Below, in pieces: positions 1-8,287 of a DNA stretch of 64,000 nucleotides. Source of the DNA: Rhodanobacter sp. L36. GTDB lineage: Bacteria > Pseudomonadota > Gammaproteobacteria > Xanthomonadales > Rhodanobacteraceae. Under the pieces are notes generated by a model, which had not been told where the DNA came from, did not search any database, and was given only the letters and a program-made list of their open reading frames with translations. How positions within the stretch are numbered: the stretch's first letter is position 1; every line of letters begins with the position of its first letter. The stretch lies in the NCBI RefSeq assembly GCF_009765755.1, contig NZ_LMUV01000011.1, positions 62,001 through 126,000 of the forward strand, in the 5' to 3' direction. The position numbers and the translations under genes are program-made.

Positions 1-589
1 ACGACGCGTTGAAAATGGCGGCGTCGAACTGTTCGTCCGCAAAAGGGAGATGGCGAATCTCGGCCTGGAAACGCGGGAAAAGTGTTGGCAGTTGCGATCG
101 ATAATGCCGGGCGGCGCCGAGCCCATCGCTGTCGTTGGCGAGCAGGTCCACCGCGCACGGTCGAAACCCTGCAAGCGCCAGGCGAAAGCTCATCCATCCG
201 TTGCCCGCACCGAGATCGAGAACGCTGCCGCCACGATCGATGTCGTTCAGCAGCTGTCGCACGAGGTAGTCGTAGCTGCGCGCACGCATGCGCCATTGCT
301 CGCGGTTTCTTCCTGACGTGTCGCGATAGGGAAGGCCGAGATAAAAATCCTCGTTGGCGCTGCCATGACCTTCCGCAGCGCGTATCCGTTCGTAATCTTC
401 GATGAAGCGGGCATGGTGTTCGATCGACGCCGGCGGAAGCGCTCGCGCGATGCCGTCGCTGATCACGATCGAATAGCTGCACGCGGGGCAATCCAGTTCA
501 CCGATGGGGGTTCCGCAGCGCGGACATTGCAGGCGAAGATCCGAAAGCAGCGACTCCTCGGCATGCGTGCGTGCGTGTTGCGCCTGCAT
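1..589 (-). CDS. Zinc-ribbon class I SAM-dependent methyltransferase (partial, runs off the left edge)
   Basis: The reading frame is open from an ATG at 589 to the window edge, giving about 196 residues without a stop. The N-terminus carries a four-cysteine knuckle (CPRC at about residues 22-25 and CPAC at 34-37), like the Trm112-type ribbon found on many bacterial class I methyltransferases. A SAM-binding motif I, VLDLGAGNGW, follows at about residues 120-130. The C-terminal part of the Rossmann fold is outside the window. The gene starts 3 nt after the nucleotidyltransferase stop, so it should be co-transcribed with that gene and the radical SAM gene. The family assignment is good; the substrate is unknown, and a small-molecule or glycan/peptide methyl acceptor is inferred only from context. 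Confidence 0.75.
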   Translation of the reverse strand, partial: MQAQHARTHAEESLLSDLRLQCPRCGTPIGELDCPACSYSIVISDGIARALPPASIEHHARFIEDYERIRAAEGHGSANEDFYLGLPYRDTSGRNREQWRMRARSYDYLVRQLLNDIDRGGSVLDLGAGNGWMSFRLALAGFRPCAVDLLANDSDGLGAARHYRSQLPTLFPRFQAEIRHLPFADEQFDAAIFNAS

Positions 590-592
590 CGA

Positions 593-1858
593 TCAACCCG
601 CTCCGACGGGTGTCGGGTGGTCGGCGGACCGTTGCCGGGTTTCGGGAGTCGAAGCATCCAGGGCGGCGCGCACCGCGTACAAGGTGTCCATTCGCGGCAC
701 CGCGCCAAGCAGCCGCGTCAGCATGCGTCGACCATGTTTCAAGGTGACCCAGCTTTGGCCGCGCAGCCACAATTGAGTCCGTACCATGTCGGCGCGTTCC
801 TTGATGGATTCCTCCGTCGGACGGACCCGATTCGCGAGGTAGCGACCGACATCGCGAAAGGAGCGCGACCATTCGATGCCGGGAAGCGCGTGAAGCCACA
901 AGTCCGAACACGAAACGTCGGTCAGTTTCTGATGCCGCGACATTGCTCGCAACAGCGGCGGGCAATCGCGTTCGAGCCGGGTGATCACGGCCTCGGGAAT
1001 CGCGTTCGTGTAATAACGAGCCACCAGAGACAACGGTGGAAATGCCCACCACGGAGATTCGGTCGCGCGCTCGTCCCACAGCACGTCCCAGTCGCTGGCG
1101 ACCATGCGCGTGGCCAGCAGCGAGATATCGTTCAGATGCATCAGTCGCAGGCTGCGACCGCAGATGTTGCCCGCGGCATGCAGCAGCAGGTGGCTCATCA
1201 ATGCGCCGTTCGACGGATACGGATTCACGCCCGGCAGGGGCGCGTGCGGGAGAATTCGTTCGGTGATGTCGACGGCTGCGATCGGCAAACGTTCCTGGAT
1301 GTGCGTGTGCAGTTCGATGTTGATCGGCGTGTCGCGATGTTCGCCCAGGCTGAAGACGGGATGATCCGTCGCCGGCTTGAACACGCGATGTTTCCATTGC
1401 ACGAAGGATTCGACGTAGCCGAGGTCCAGCAGCAACCTGATTGCCACATTGACATCGCATTCGCGCACCAGCAGATCGATGTCGGCCATCGGCCGCTCGC
1501 CCGGCGTGTAGATTCCCAGCGCGTGCAGCGCGGAACCTTTCAGCGCGACGAGACTCAGCGAGGCGTCGCGTGCGCTTTCGTCAACGCGTGACAGCAGCGC
1601 AGTGATGCGTCGATGGCGATGTTCGACATGCTCGCGCTGGCTTGCCAGGAATTGTTGCCATGGACGATGTTGCCAGGTCGAGAATCCGCTGAGCAGCGGC
1701 GACACGCCGTGAGTCGCCGCCGATGCGCAAGCGAGCTGCCATTCGAGCGCGCTCCACGAAGGCGTCGCGCTGCCGGGTCGCGCAGCCGCCAGTTCAACGG
1801 CCAGCCCCTCGGTGGTGCGGCGCAAACCACGCCTAACGGTTTTGAGTGGTGGCAGCAT
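593..1858 (-). CDS. Nucleotidyltransferase family protein (PF14907-like)
   Basis: The 421-residue protein has the nucleotidyltransferase signature of the uncharacterised NTP_transf_5 group: a KGSALHALG stretch at about residues 107-115, then RPMADIDLLV at 122-131, where D126 and D128 are the likely metal ligands. Relatives occur next to HPr-kinase-like enzymes in lasso-peptide clusters, where one was reported to act on the phosphorylated peptide (my recollection of the pseudomycoidin work). Here an HprK-like gene lies about 1.7 kb away on the other strand. Its start overlaps the end of the radical SAM gene by 26 nt, which suggests translational coupling. No Shine-Dalgarno is obvious at this ATG, so the start could be slightly downstream. 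Substrate unknown. Confidence 0.75.
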   Translation of the reverse strand: MLPPLKTVRRGLRRTTEGLAVELAAARPGSATPSWSALEWQLACASAATHGVSPLLSGFSTWQHRPWQQFLASQREHVEHRHRRITALLSRVDESARDASLSLVALKGSALHALGIYTPGERPMADIDLLVRECDVNVAIRLLLDLGYVESFVQWKHRVFKPATDHPVFSLGEHRDTPINIELHTHIQERLPIAAVDITERILPHAPLPGVNPYPSNGALMSHLLLHAAGNICGRSLRLMHLNDISLLATRMVASDWDVLWDERATESPWWAFPPLSLVARYYTNAIPEAVITRLERDCPPLLRAMSRHQKLTDVSCSDLWLHALPGIEWSRSFRDVGRYLANRVRPTEESIKERADMVRTQLWLRGQSWVTLKHGRRMLTRLLGAVPRMDTLYAVRAALDASTPETRQRSADHPTPVGAG

Positions 1859-3350
1859 GGCGCAGCGGCGGAAGATTGACTTTCGATGACGTCGCCGGCG
1901 TAGGGAACGTTGCGTCCATGTTGCGGTGTAGTTGCTCCGAAGCGATCAGTGCGTTCCACTGCGCGTCGAGTGCAATGCACGATTGACGATGCTGTTCCGG
2001 TTCCACGCGGGCCCGGGATTGCTGCAGGGTGACCTGATCGTGCAGCAGGTTGCGCACCTGTCGATAGAACTCCGAGTCGTAGGCGCCGCGAAACATCATG
2101 GCGAGGTCGTCGCTTTCCTGCCAATGCGTTTTCGCGCCGAGTTGTGCCTTGACCTGCTCGTAGAATTTCGTGCCCGGCAACGGATACGACACGCTGACGC
2201 CGATGTCGTCTGGCGCGGCCTGCACGATCAGTTCGCGCGTGGCCAGAAGGTCGCCGAGTTGTTCGCCGAGATATCCCAGCTGGATGAAGAATCCGACGCG
2301 GATGCCTTGTTCGCCCAGGCGGATGCGCGCCGCGATCAGATCTGCGACTTTCGTGCCTTTGGTCATGGCATCCAGCACGCGCTGGCTGCCGCTTTCCGCG
2401 CCTATCCACGCCTCCGTGCAGCCGGCTTTCGCCAGCGCTTCGGCCATGCGCTGGCTTGCAAGATCGGCGCGCGTCTGGATGGTGAACGGCACCGAGCCAT
2501 CCGCTGCGCGCAGGTGCTCGCCGAACTCCGTCACCCAGTCGATGTGGAATCCGAAAATGTCGTCGGCCAGCCAGATATGGTCGGGCTTGAACGTGTGCTT
2601 GAGATAGCTCATCTCCGCCGCGACGTCCTGCGCGCTGCGTTGTTTGTAATGGTTGCCCCAGATCGGTTTGGCGCACCAGTTGCAGCGGAAAGGGCAACCG
2701 CGCGACGCGGCCATGTTGAGGCTGAAGTAGCCGTGCCGTTCCATCCACAACGCGCGATAGCGTTCGATGTCGAGCAGGTCCCACGCGGGACGGCCGATCA
2801 GTCGCGGATCGGGCGGCATCACGCCGACACGCGTCAGTTGCGTCTGACCGCTGATTTGCGTGGCCACGCCGGGAATGCCGACGACCAGGCGTTCGGTATC
2901 GATGTGCGGTTCCGCATCGAGACGTTCGATCAACTGGATCAGCGCACCGATGCCTTCACCGATCAGCACGGCCTGCGCACCGGCCTCGAGGAAAGCATCC
3001 GGATGGTCGGATGCGTCGGAGCCGGCGACGATCACGCGCGCACCGGCTGCGCGTGCTTCGGCGATCATCCGGCACGCGGCCTCGCGCATGCGGCCAAGGC
3101 ACATCTTGGTGAGGTAGTTGAAATTGTCTTCGTAGATGACGACGACATCGGGCTGCGCGCTGTGCAGCGCGCCTTCGTGATCTTCCACGCCATCGGCGAG
3201 CATCGCGTCGAACAGCGACACTTCGTGGCCCATGTTTCTCAGCAGCGCGGCGATCTGGATCGTGGCAAGCGGGGGATAGGGTTTGCCGCGTTCCCATTGC
3301 TTCCTGTCGTATCTCAGGAAGTAGGAATGGCCGACCTGGATCTTTAGCAT
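1833..3350 (-). CDS. B12-binding-domain radical SAM protein
   Basis: The 505-residue protein has an N-terminal Rossmann-like cobalamin-binding region (about residues 1-150) without the classical DxHxxG motif, which is common in this class. The radical SAM core follows, with the [4Fe-4S] motif CPFRCNWC (C219, C223, C226). Downstream, GAESGSQ and YPLPGTKFYE fit the BchE/HpnP-like B12-radical SAM family, whose members methylate or rearrange unactivated carbons. The extreme C-terminus is low in complexity and overlaps the next gene. It is the first gene of the leftward operon and diverges from the HprK-like gene across a 247-bp gap (3351-3597) that should hold both promoters; I could not pick a convincing -10 or -35 there. 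The substrate is unknown. Confidence 0.85.
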   Translation of the reverse strand: MLKIQVGHSYFLRYDRKQWERGKPYPPLATIQIAALLRNMGHEVSLFDAMLADGVEDHEGALHSAQPDVVVIYEDNFNYLTKMCLGRMREAACRMIAEARAAGARVIVAGSDASDHPDAFLEAGAQAVLIGEGIGALIQLIERLDAEPHIDTERLVVGIPGVATQISGQTQLTRVGVMPPDPRLIGRPAWDLLDIERYRALWMERHGYFSLNMAASRGCPFRCNWCAKPIWGNHYKQRSAQDVAAEMSYLKHTFKPDHIWLADDIFGFHIDWVTEFGEHLRAADGSVPFTIQTRADLASQRMAEALAKAGCTEAWIGAESGSQRVLDAMTKGTKVADLIAARIRLGEQGIRVGFFIQLGYLGEQLGDLLATRELIVQAAPDDIGVSVSYPLPGTKFYEQVKAQLGAKTHWQESDDLAMMFRGAYDSEFYRQVRNLLHDQVTLQQSRARVEPEQHRQSCIALDAQWNALIASEQLHRNMDATFPTPATSSKVNLPPLRHAATTQNR

Positions 3351-3597
3351 CTTTGTGGAGCCTCGTAAGCCTTGGGGAGTGGCCGCGGCGGCGCATCACT
3401 GCGGATGCGTCTGCCGGTTCCAGACGTTCCTGCGCCTGGAACGTGAGTGCGGTTGCATGGGCCTTCGGTTGCCTTGATCGGCAAAAAAGTCGAAGGCCGC
3501 ACGCTGCCCCACGCATCGACGGCGATGGAAGCGAGGAGGCAACCTTTTGCGCACGGAGCGGAACTCACGCTGCAGCAACCGCGATTCCTGGAGCGCC

Positions 3598-4662
3598 GTG
3601 TCCCGCCATCAGACGGCTGAAACCTTTTTGATCGACGACGATGACCCGTATTTCCGCGCCTGTATCGACGATAGGGGTGCGGACCCTTTTTGCGAGCGGC
3701 CGCGCCGTCTTTACTCGCTGCATCGACAACTGCTGGGCGGGTATTTTCATTTCGAGAGCGACAGTGAAGCGTTGTTGAATCTGGTGGCTGCGGCTTACGA
3801 CAACTTGCCGTCGCATCGTTTTTCGGATGATGTCCCGACCTTTCATATCGCGTTGCGCCTGCTGCGGCGACCGGCGCCATCTCACACAGGCGAGCCGCCG
3901 CCGATGCGCACGCAGTCGGGCGCGGGCATGCTCTGCGGCGTCATGGACGCTTGCAACTACGTGCTGCTCTCTCCCGAACGACGACGCGGCCTGATCGTCG
4001 CATCCGAAGACATGCTGAGCCGTCCATATCACCTGCGCTACGAGTTCATCGAGTTCGCCGTCTTCACGCTCGCGGCGCGCGGCCTTGGCCTGGTTCCCCT
4101 GCACGGCGCGTGTGTCGGCACGCAGGGACGCGGCATCCTGCTGCTCGGTGCCAGTGGTTCGGGGAAATCGACGGCGGCCTTGCATGGCCTTCTCGAAGGT
4201 CTCGATTTTCTCGCCGAAGATGCCGTCTTCGTGCAACCGGAAAGCCTGCTTGCGACCGGTATCGCCAACTATCTTCATGTTCAGCGCGACGCGTTGCGAT
4301 TCGTCGATGACGAGCAGACACAACGCTGGATTGGCGCCGCGCCGATCATCCGCCGCCGCAGTGGCGTCGAGAAACACGAGGCCGATCTTCGCCATGGATC
4401 GACACGTCTCGCGCCGATGCCATTGAAATTGGTGGGCACGATATTCGTTTCCAGCCGGATGGCGGACGACCCGGAAACTTTGCTGATTCAAGTGAGCGCG
4501 AAAGAAGCTGCGACCAGACTGGTCGCCGATCAGGCGTACGCATCCGGGCAACCGGGTTGGCGTGAATTCGAAAGTGCACTGATACGGCAAGGCGTATACG
4601 AACTTCGGCGAGGTAGGCACCCGCGGGCGTCCGTTGACGCACTGCGTGGCGTTCTCGGTTGA
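3598..4662 (+). CDS. HPr kinase-like (HprK-related) protein
   Basis: The 354-residue protein carries an HprK-type core: LHGACV just before a Walker A GASGSGKST at about residues 184-192, then FLAEDAVFV, which matches the conserved acidic strand of HPr kinases. The first 150 residues are not recognisable. It lacks the arrangement of a standalone PTS regulator and resembles the HprK-related kinases encoded beside PqqD-like proteins or lasso-peptide genes, some of which phosphorylate a peptide serine. I chose GTG 3598 because GGAG lies 4-5 nt upstream; an ATG at 3547 in the same frame is possible. It is transcribed away from the radical SAM operon. A function in peptide or metabolite phosphorylation is inference. 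Confidence 0.75.
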   Translation: MSRHQTAETFLIDDDDPYFRACIDDRGADPFCERPRRLYSLHRQLLGGYFHFESDSEALLNLVAAAYDNLPSHRFSDDVPTFHIALRLLRRPAPSHTGEPPPMRTQSGAGMLCGVMDACNYVLLSPERRRGLIVASEDMLSRPYHLRYEFIEFAVFTLAARGLGLVPLHGACVGTQGRGILLLGASGSGKSTAALHGLLEGLDFLAEDAVFVQPESLLATGIANYLHVQRDALRFVDDEQTQRWIGAAPIIRRRSGVEKHEADLRHGSTRLAPMPLKLVGTIFVSSRMADDPETLLIQVSAKEAATRLVADQAYASGQPGWREFESALIRQGVYELRRGRHPRASVDALRGVLG

Positions 4663-4717
4663 TGCCGAACGTGCCACCCTCGATGGTGCAGAAAGTTGCG
4701 CGTCTCGTTGCTTTCAG

Positions 4718-4879
4718 ATGAAGAACGATGCGCCGCGTGCACGCGACGAGCAGGTAACATCGGCAGGTGCAGCGATGCATGCATCGCCTCTGATTCCAGT
4801 TATTCAACAACCCAGGCAAAGCGCCGTAGCGGATTCATCCGTTCGGATCGATGCCTCATTCGAGGATCTCAGAAAATGA
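4718..4879 (+). CDS. Possible 53-aa peptide between the kinase and the peroxiredoxin
   Basis: A short frame starts MKNDAPRARDEQ, contains a hydrophobic patch (SPLIPVIQQP) and ends FEDLRK. Its TGA overlaps the peroxiredoxin ATG as ATGA, the usual sign of translational coupling. The frame is open further upstream to 4634, inside the kinase gene. No Shine-Dalgarno sits before ATG 4718, and third-position GC is lower than in the neighbouring genes, which argues against it. A charged, leader-like first half and its place inside a modification cluster make it worth testing as a precursor peptide, but it may be chance. Confidence 0.2.
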   Translation: MKNDAPRARDEQVTSAGAAMHASPLIPVIQQPRQSAVADSSVRIDASFEDLRK

Positions 4880-5487
4880 AAAAACGTCTTGCAGGATTCA
4901 TGGTCACGGGTGCGATGCTGGCGCTGGCTGCGGCGACGCCGGCGCTCGCCGCGCTCGCACCGGGCGCCACTGCGCCTGCGTTCACCGCCAAGGCAAGCCA
5001 GGCGGGCAAGCAGTTCAACTTCTCACTCGCGGACGCGCTCAAGAAGGGACCGGTGGTGGTGTACTTCTATCCCTCCGCCTATACGGGCGGCTGCGATCTC
5101 GAAGCACACACTTTTGCGGCCAACCGCGAGAAATTCGACGCGGCTGGCGCAACCATCATTGGCGTCTCGGCGGACAGCATCGAACGCCTCGATACTTTCT
5201 CGGCCGATCCGAAATACTGCGCCGGCAAGTTCCCGGTTGCCTCCGACACCGACGTCAAGATCGCGCATTTGTACGACCTGAAAGCGGAAGCCGCACGTTC
5301 CGGATTGAACGACGTGCGTGGCGCGACGCTCGATCATGCTTTCATCGAGCGCACCACGTTCGTGATCGGCCGCGATGGCAAGATCGTTGCCGCGCTTTCC
5401 TCCGAAACGGATCATCTGCGTCCGGACGAGCACGTGAAGCGGTCGCTGGCGATCGTACAGAAACTGCAGGCCGGCAAGGCGCCGTAA
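4876..5487 (+). CDS. Exported peroxiredoxin (AhpC/TSA family)
   Basis: The 203-residue protein starts with a clear Sec signal peptide (MKKRLAGFMV, a hydrophobic core, then ATPALA before the mature AL). A thioredoxin-fold peroxiredoxin follows with the peroxidatic cysteine in TGGC (C73) after VVYFYPSAY. This resembles the Bcp/PrxQ group but with TGGCD instead of the usual TPGCT. A second cysteine at C115 could resolve. It should reduce peroxides in the periplasm. ATG 4876 was chosen over the longer frame from 4696 because it opens exactly at the signal peptide. It lies 213 nt downstream of the kinase gene and is followed by a strong terminator, so it may be its own unit rather than part of the modification cluster. 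Confidence 0.85.
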   Translation: MKKRLAGFMVTGAMLALAAATPALAALAPGATAPAFTAKASQAGKQFNFSLADALKKGPVVVYFYPSAYTGGCDLEAHTFAANREKFDAAGATIIGVSADSIERLDTFSADPKYCAGKFPVASDTDVKIAHLYDLKAEAARSGLNDVRGATLDHAFIERTTFVIGRDGKIVAALSSETDHLRPDEHVKRSLAIVQKLQAGKAP

Positions 5488-5519
5488 GCACCAATTTTTT
5501 TTAAATTACGGACATAACG

Positions 5520-5558
5520 CACCACGACGCGACCTGATCGTTTCGTGGTGTTTTTTTT
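5520..5558 (+). terminator. Rho-independent terminator after the peroxiredoxin gene
   Basis: A perfect 8-bp stem (CACCACGA at 5520-5527 with TCGTGGTG at 5543-5550) closes a 15-nt loop and is followed directly by eight T residues (5551-5558). It separates the peroxiredoxin from the ABC transporter gene. Confidence 0.85.
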
Positions 5559-5578
5559 GACGCCTCTTGCAAGCAAAA

Positions 5579-5755
5579 ATGGGTGTCCGGATTCGATGTG
5601 GCGTCGACGTGCGCGGAGTGTCGGCCCACGTCGCGCACGCAACCTTTCTCCATTCATGGCGCACTTACGAATGCGACGACGGCATGGAGAAGGGCGTTCT
5701 GAATCGGCATGAAAATCCATTGAAACTGCGGCAGCGATTCGACTGGACGCGTTAG
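5579..5755 (+). CDS. Possible 58-aa peptide directly upstream of the ABC exporter
   Basis: A frame from ATG 5579 encodes a basic peptide starting MGVRIRCGVDVRG and ending RFDWTR, with two cysteines. Its TAG ends 2 nt before the ATG of the exporter gene, so it could be the first cistron of that transcript. I see no Shine-Dalgarno before 5579 and no homology that I recognise. An internal ATG at 5684 would give a 23-residue version. It may be nothing more than leader RNA; it is listed because exporters are often coupled to the small peptide they carry. Confidence 0.2.
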   Translation: MGVRIRCGVDVRGVSAHVAHATFLHSWRTYECDDGMEKGVLNRHENPLKLRQRFDWTR

Positions 5756-5757
5756 GC

Positions 5758-7512
5758 ATGTCCGGAAAGCCGTTGCAGGGCAGTGATCGCATGCACGAAC
5801 TGGTGCATGCACTCTTGCGTACGCTGTCGCGTGGCGAACTCGTGCAGACGGTAGCCTATGTCGCCTTGTCGCTAGGCTCGGCGCTGGCCGGTGCGCTGGC
5901 CGCAGTGCTGCTGGTGCCGTTGGTCCAGCCGACGCATCCGTTGCCATTTGACGGTGGAATATTTGCCGCGCACGGAAGTTTCGAAGTGCAAGCCGGCATG
6001 TTCGCCGCAGCCAGCGTTTCCTTTGCCTTGCTGCGCTGGCTGGCGGCGCGTTTGAGTGCTCGCCTGCTTGGTCAGTACGGCATGCATCTCCGGCGCAGCG
6101 TGCATGCGCGGCTGATCGATGTGCCACTGGTTTCATTGGCGGATTCCAGCTCCGCGGAAATCGCCAATGTCCTTACGTACAACGTCGAAATCATCGTTCA
6201 GGGTTTCGCGGCGCTACAGCAATTGCTGGTGGTCGGCATCACGTCCGCCGTGAGTCTTGCCTTTGCATTCTGGGTGTCGCCTCCCTTGATGCTGACGACA
6301 CCTTTGTTGATCGCGTTGGGATGGATGGCTTCGCGCATGTACGGTCGCGAACAAGCCGCAGTGAGCCGCCAGAGCGTGGCCGACCTGACCCGTCTTTTCT
6401 GGCACAGCGAAGATTTTCCGCGACGCCTGCGCCACGTCCGTTCGTTCGAGAGAGAGGGCGCAGAGAAGGCGAGCCACGGCGAAGTTTCCGCGCGGTTGTG
6501 CCACAGCTATCGTCGCCAGCTGGAGTTGATCGCTTCGGGCCGTCTCGTGCTCGAGTTGATCGGCGCCGCCGGTATCGCCGGCGTGTTCGTGCTCGCCCAT
6601 CACTGGCATGGCATCGATCAGGCGTCGCTTATCGCCGTGTGTCTTCTGCTTGGACGACTGCTGCCCTATCTGGTTTCGACGCGCCAGAGTTTCCAGCAAC
6701 TGCGCTCGGCTGCACCGGCGTTCGAGTTGTGGCAGCGGTACATGCAACTGACTGACGCGAGCCTGTCGGCGGCGGCCTCTCCGGTTGCGCCGTCCGGCGG
6801 CGCGATGCACATCGAGCACATGCGGTTGAAGCCGCCGCCTGCCGGCCTCGATGTCGATGAACTGGTACTGGCTCCGGGTGAGATCACGTTGATTTCCGGC
6901 GACTCCGGCATCGGCAAGAGCAGCCTGGTGGACGTTCTCGCCGGCATGATGGCGCCCGAACTTTTCGTGGCGCACATTAACGGGCGACCCATGGGGTTCG
7001 ACGAGTACCGCGATCGCGTGCGACGCGGCGCCTACGTGAGCCAGAACGTTCGGCCTTGGCAGCGATCCGTACGCGAATGTTTATTGTGGGCTGCACCCGA
7101 TGCGACGGATCCGATGTTGCAAAGCGCGCTGACGGACGTGGGTCTGGACAAGCGGCTCGCTGTATCGAGCGATGGGCTCGATACCTCGCTGAACAGTTCG
7201 TCGAGTCGTCTTTCCGGTGGAGAACTGCAACGCCTGATGCTGGCCCAGGTCATCCTGCGCCAACCTTTTCTCGCCTTGCTGGACGAAGCCACCAGCGCGC
7301 TCGATGCGGCATCCGAGATCGCGGTTCTTTCCGCAATGAAGCGCCGTTTGCCTGCAACCATCCTGATCGTGGTATCGCATCGATCGGGCGTGGCCGAGAT
7401 CGCTGATCAACACCTGATCATCGGCAATGATCTGGTTACCACCGTTGCGGAAACGGTGGAACGTCGGCACGCCACTGCCGAGTCGGCGTCGCGAAAACAC
7501 GTCGTGCTCTAG
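5758..7512 (+). CDS. ABC transporter, fused membrane and ATPase domains (exporter type)
   Basis: The 584-residue protein has several hydrophobic segments in its first 320 residues (for example about residues 30-56 and 155-195) and a C-terminal ATPase. The ATPase shows Walker A GDSGIGKSS at about residue 381, signature LSGGE at about 482 and Walker B with D-loop LALLDEATSALD. The half-transporter layout fits homodimeric type IV exporters such as those of peptide or lipid export; no C39 peptidase domain is present, so any leader cleavage would need another enzyme. It lies downstream of the HprK-like gene and peroxiredoxin, beyond a terminator, and converges with lpxH. Export of the product of the neighbouring radical SAM/kinase cluster is inferred from location. 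Confidence 0.8.
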   Translation: MSGKPLQGSDRMHELVHALLRTLSRGELVQTVAYVALSLGSALAGALAAVLLVPLVQPTHPLPFDGGIFAAHGSFEVQAGMFAAASVSFALLRWLAARLSARLLGQYGMHLRRSVHARLIDVPLVSLADSSSAEIANVLTYNVEIIVQGFAALQQLLVVGITSAVSLAFAFWVSPPLMLTTPLLIALGWMASRMYGREQAAVSRQSVADLTRLFWHSEDFPRRLRHVRSFEREGAEKASHGEVSARLCHSYRRQLELIASGRLVLELIGAAGIAGVFVLAHHWHGIDQASLIAVCLLLGRLLPYLVSTRQSFQQLRSAAPAFELWQRYMQLTDASLSAAASPVAPSGGAMHIEHMRLKPPPAGLDVDELVLAPGEITLISGDSGIGKSSLVDVLAGMMAPELFVAHINGRPMGFDEYRDRVRRGAYVSQNVRPWQRSVRECLLWAAPDATDPMLQSALTDVGLDKRLAVSSDGLDTSLNSSSSRLSGGELQRLMLAQVILRQPFLALLDEATSALDAASEIAVLSAMKRRLPATILIVVSHRSGVAEIADQHLIIGNDLVTTVAETVERRHATAESASRKHVVL

Positions 7513-7551
7513 CGGGGTCTGCTGCGCAATCCATCCGACGAACGCTTCGGA

Positions 7552-8280
7552 TTACTTCACCGCCAGACCTCTCAGCTCGACGCTTTCGGCACTCACGCGC
7601 AACACCGAACCATGTTCGTACCAGTCGCCAAGCACGATGCGTTCGGCCGTCTTTCCGTTCATATCGAAAGTATGGACCGCGGGCCGGTGGGTGTGGCCGT
7701 GGATCAGTCGTGCCACACCGGCCTCGCGCATGCGGTTGGCAACGGCATCGGCATTCACGTCCATGATGCTTTCCATGGTGCTGCCGGTGTGTTTGCGGCT
7801 GTCTTCGCGCGCCTTGGCGGCAAAGGCGCGCCGGGCGTCGAGTGGCATGGAGAGAATCTGCGCCTGCCATTGCGGATTGCGCACTTGCTGGCGCACGGCT
7901 TGGTAGGCGACGTCGTCGGTACACAGCACATCGCCATGCATCAGGAGCGTTGGGTGGCCGTGGATGTCGTGCACGGCGCCGTCATCGAGCAAGGTCATGC
8001 CGGCGCGTGCCGCGTAGGTTTCGCCAAGCAGGAAATCGCGATTGCCCACCATGAAATAAACCGGCACGCCTGCTTCGCGGACTGCGCGAGTGGCGTCGGC
8101 GATGCGTTGGGGCAATTCGGCGTCGTCATCGTCGCCGATCCACGCTTCGACCAGGTCGCCGAGGATGTAGAGCGCATCGGCAGTGCGCACTTCGTCGCTG
8201 GCGAGAAAATGCTCGAACAGTTCGGTGATGGCGGGTCGAGCTGGATCGAGATGCAGGTCGGCGATGAACAACGTGGCCAT
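7552..8280 (-). CDS. lpxH: UDP-2,3-diacylglucosamine diphosphatase LpxH
   Basis: The 242-residue protein has the calcineurin-like metallophosphoesterase motifs of LpxH in order: FIADLHLD (about residues 5-12), GDLVEAWIGDD (about 40), GNRDF (about 78), HGD (about 114) and HGHTHRP (about 195). LpxH cleaves UDP-2,3-diacylglucosamine to lipid X and UMP at the inner face of the membrane, the fourth step of lipid A synthesis. ATG 8280 is used because the longer frame upstream has no family sequence. It starts 7 nt after the cyclophilin stop, matching the common ppiB-lpxH pairing. Confidence 0.92.
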   Translation of the reverse strand: MATLFIADLHLDPARPAITELFEHFLASDEVRTADALYILGDLVEAWIGDDDDAELPQRIADATRAVREAGVPVYFMVGNRDFLLGETYAARAGMTLLDDGAVHDIHGHPTLLMHGDVLCTDDVAYQAVRQQVRNPQWQAQILSMPLDARRAFAAKAREDSRKHTGSTMESIMDVNADAVANRMREAGVARLIHGHTHRPAVHTFDMNGKTAERIVLGDWYEHGSVLRVSAESVELRGLAVK

Positions 8281-8287
8281 CGTGCGC

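Noticed and set aside
3396..3578. Minus-strand 60-codon frame upstream of the radical SAM gene, considered as a precursor
   Set aside because: Composition is that of a shadow frame, and it shows no leader or core pattern.
3353..3631. Frame of 92 codons (TTG start) in the divergent gap before the HprK-like gene, considered as a precursor peptide
   Set aside because: It overlaps the kinase start, is arginine-rich like the other random frames and has no Shine-Dalgarno.
1..7512. Calling the left cluster a lasso-peptide locus
   Set aside because: No asparagine-synthetase-like cyclase, no transglutaminase-like peptidase and no precursor with a plausible core is visible; only the kinase and nucleotidyltransferase resemble lasso tailoring genes.
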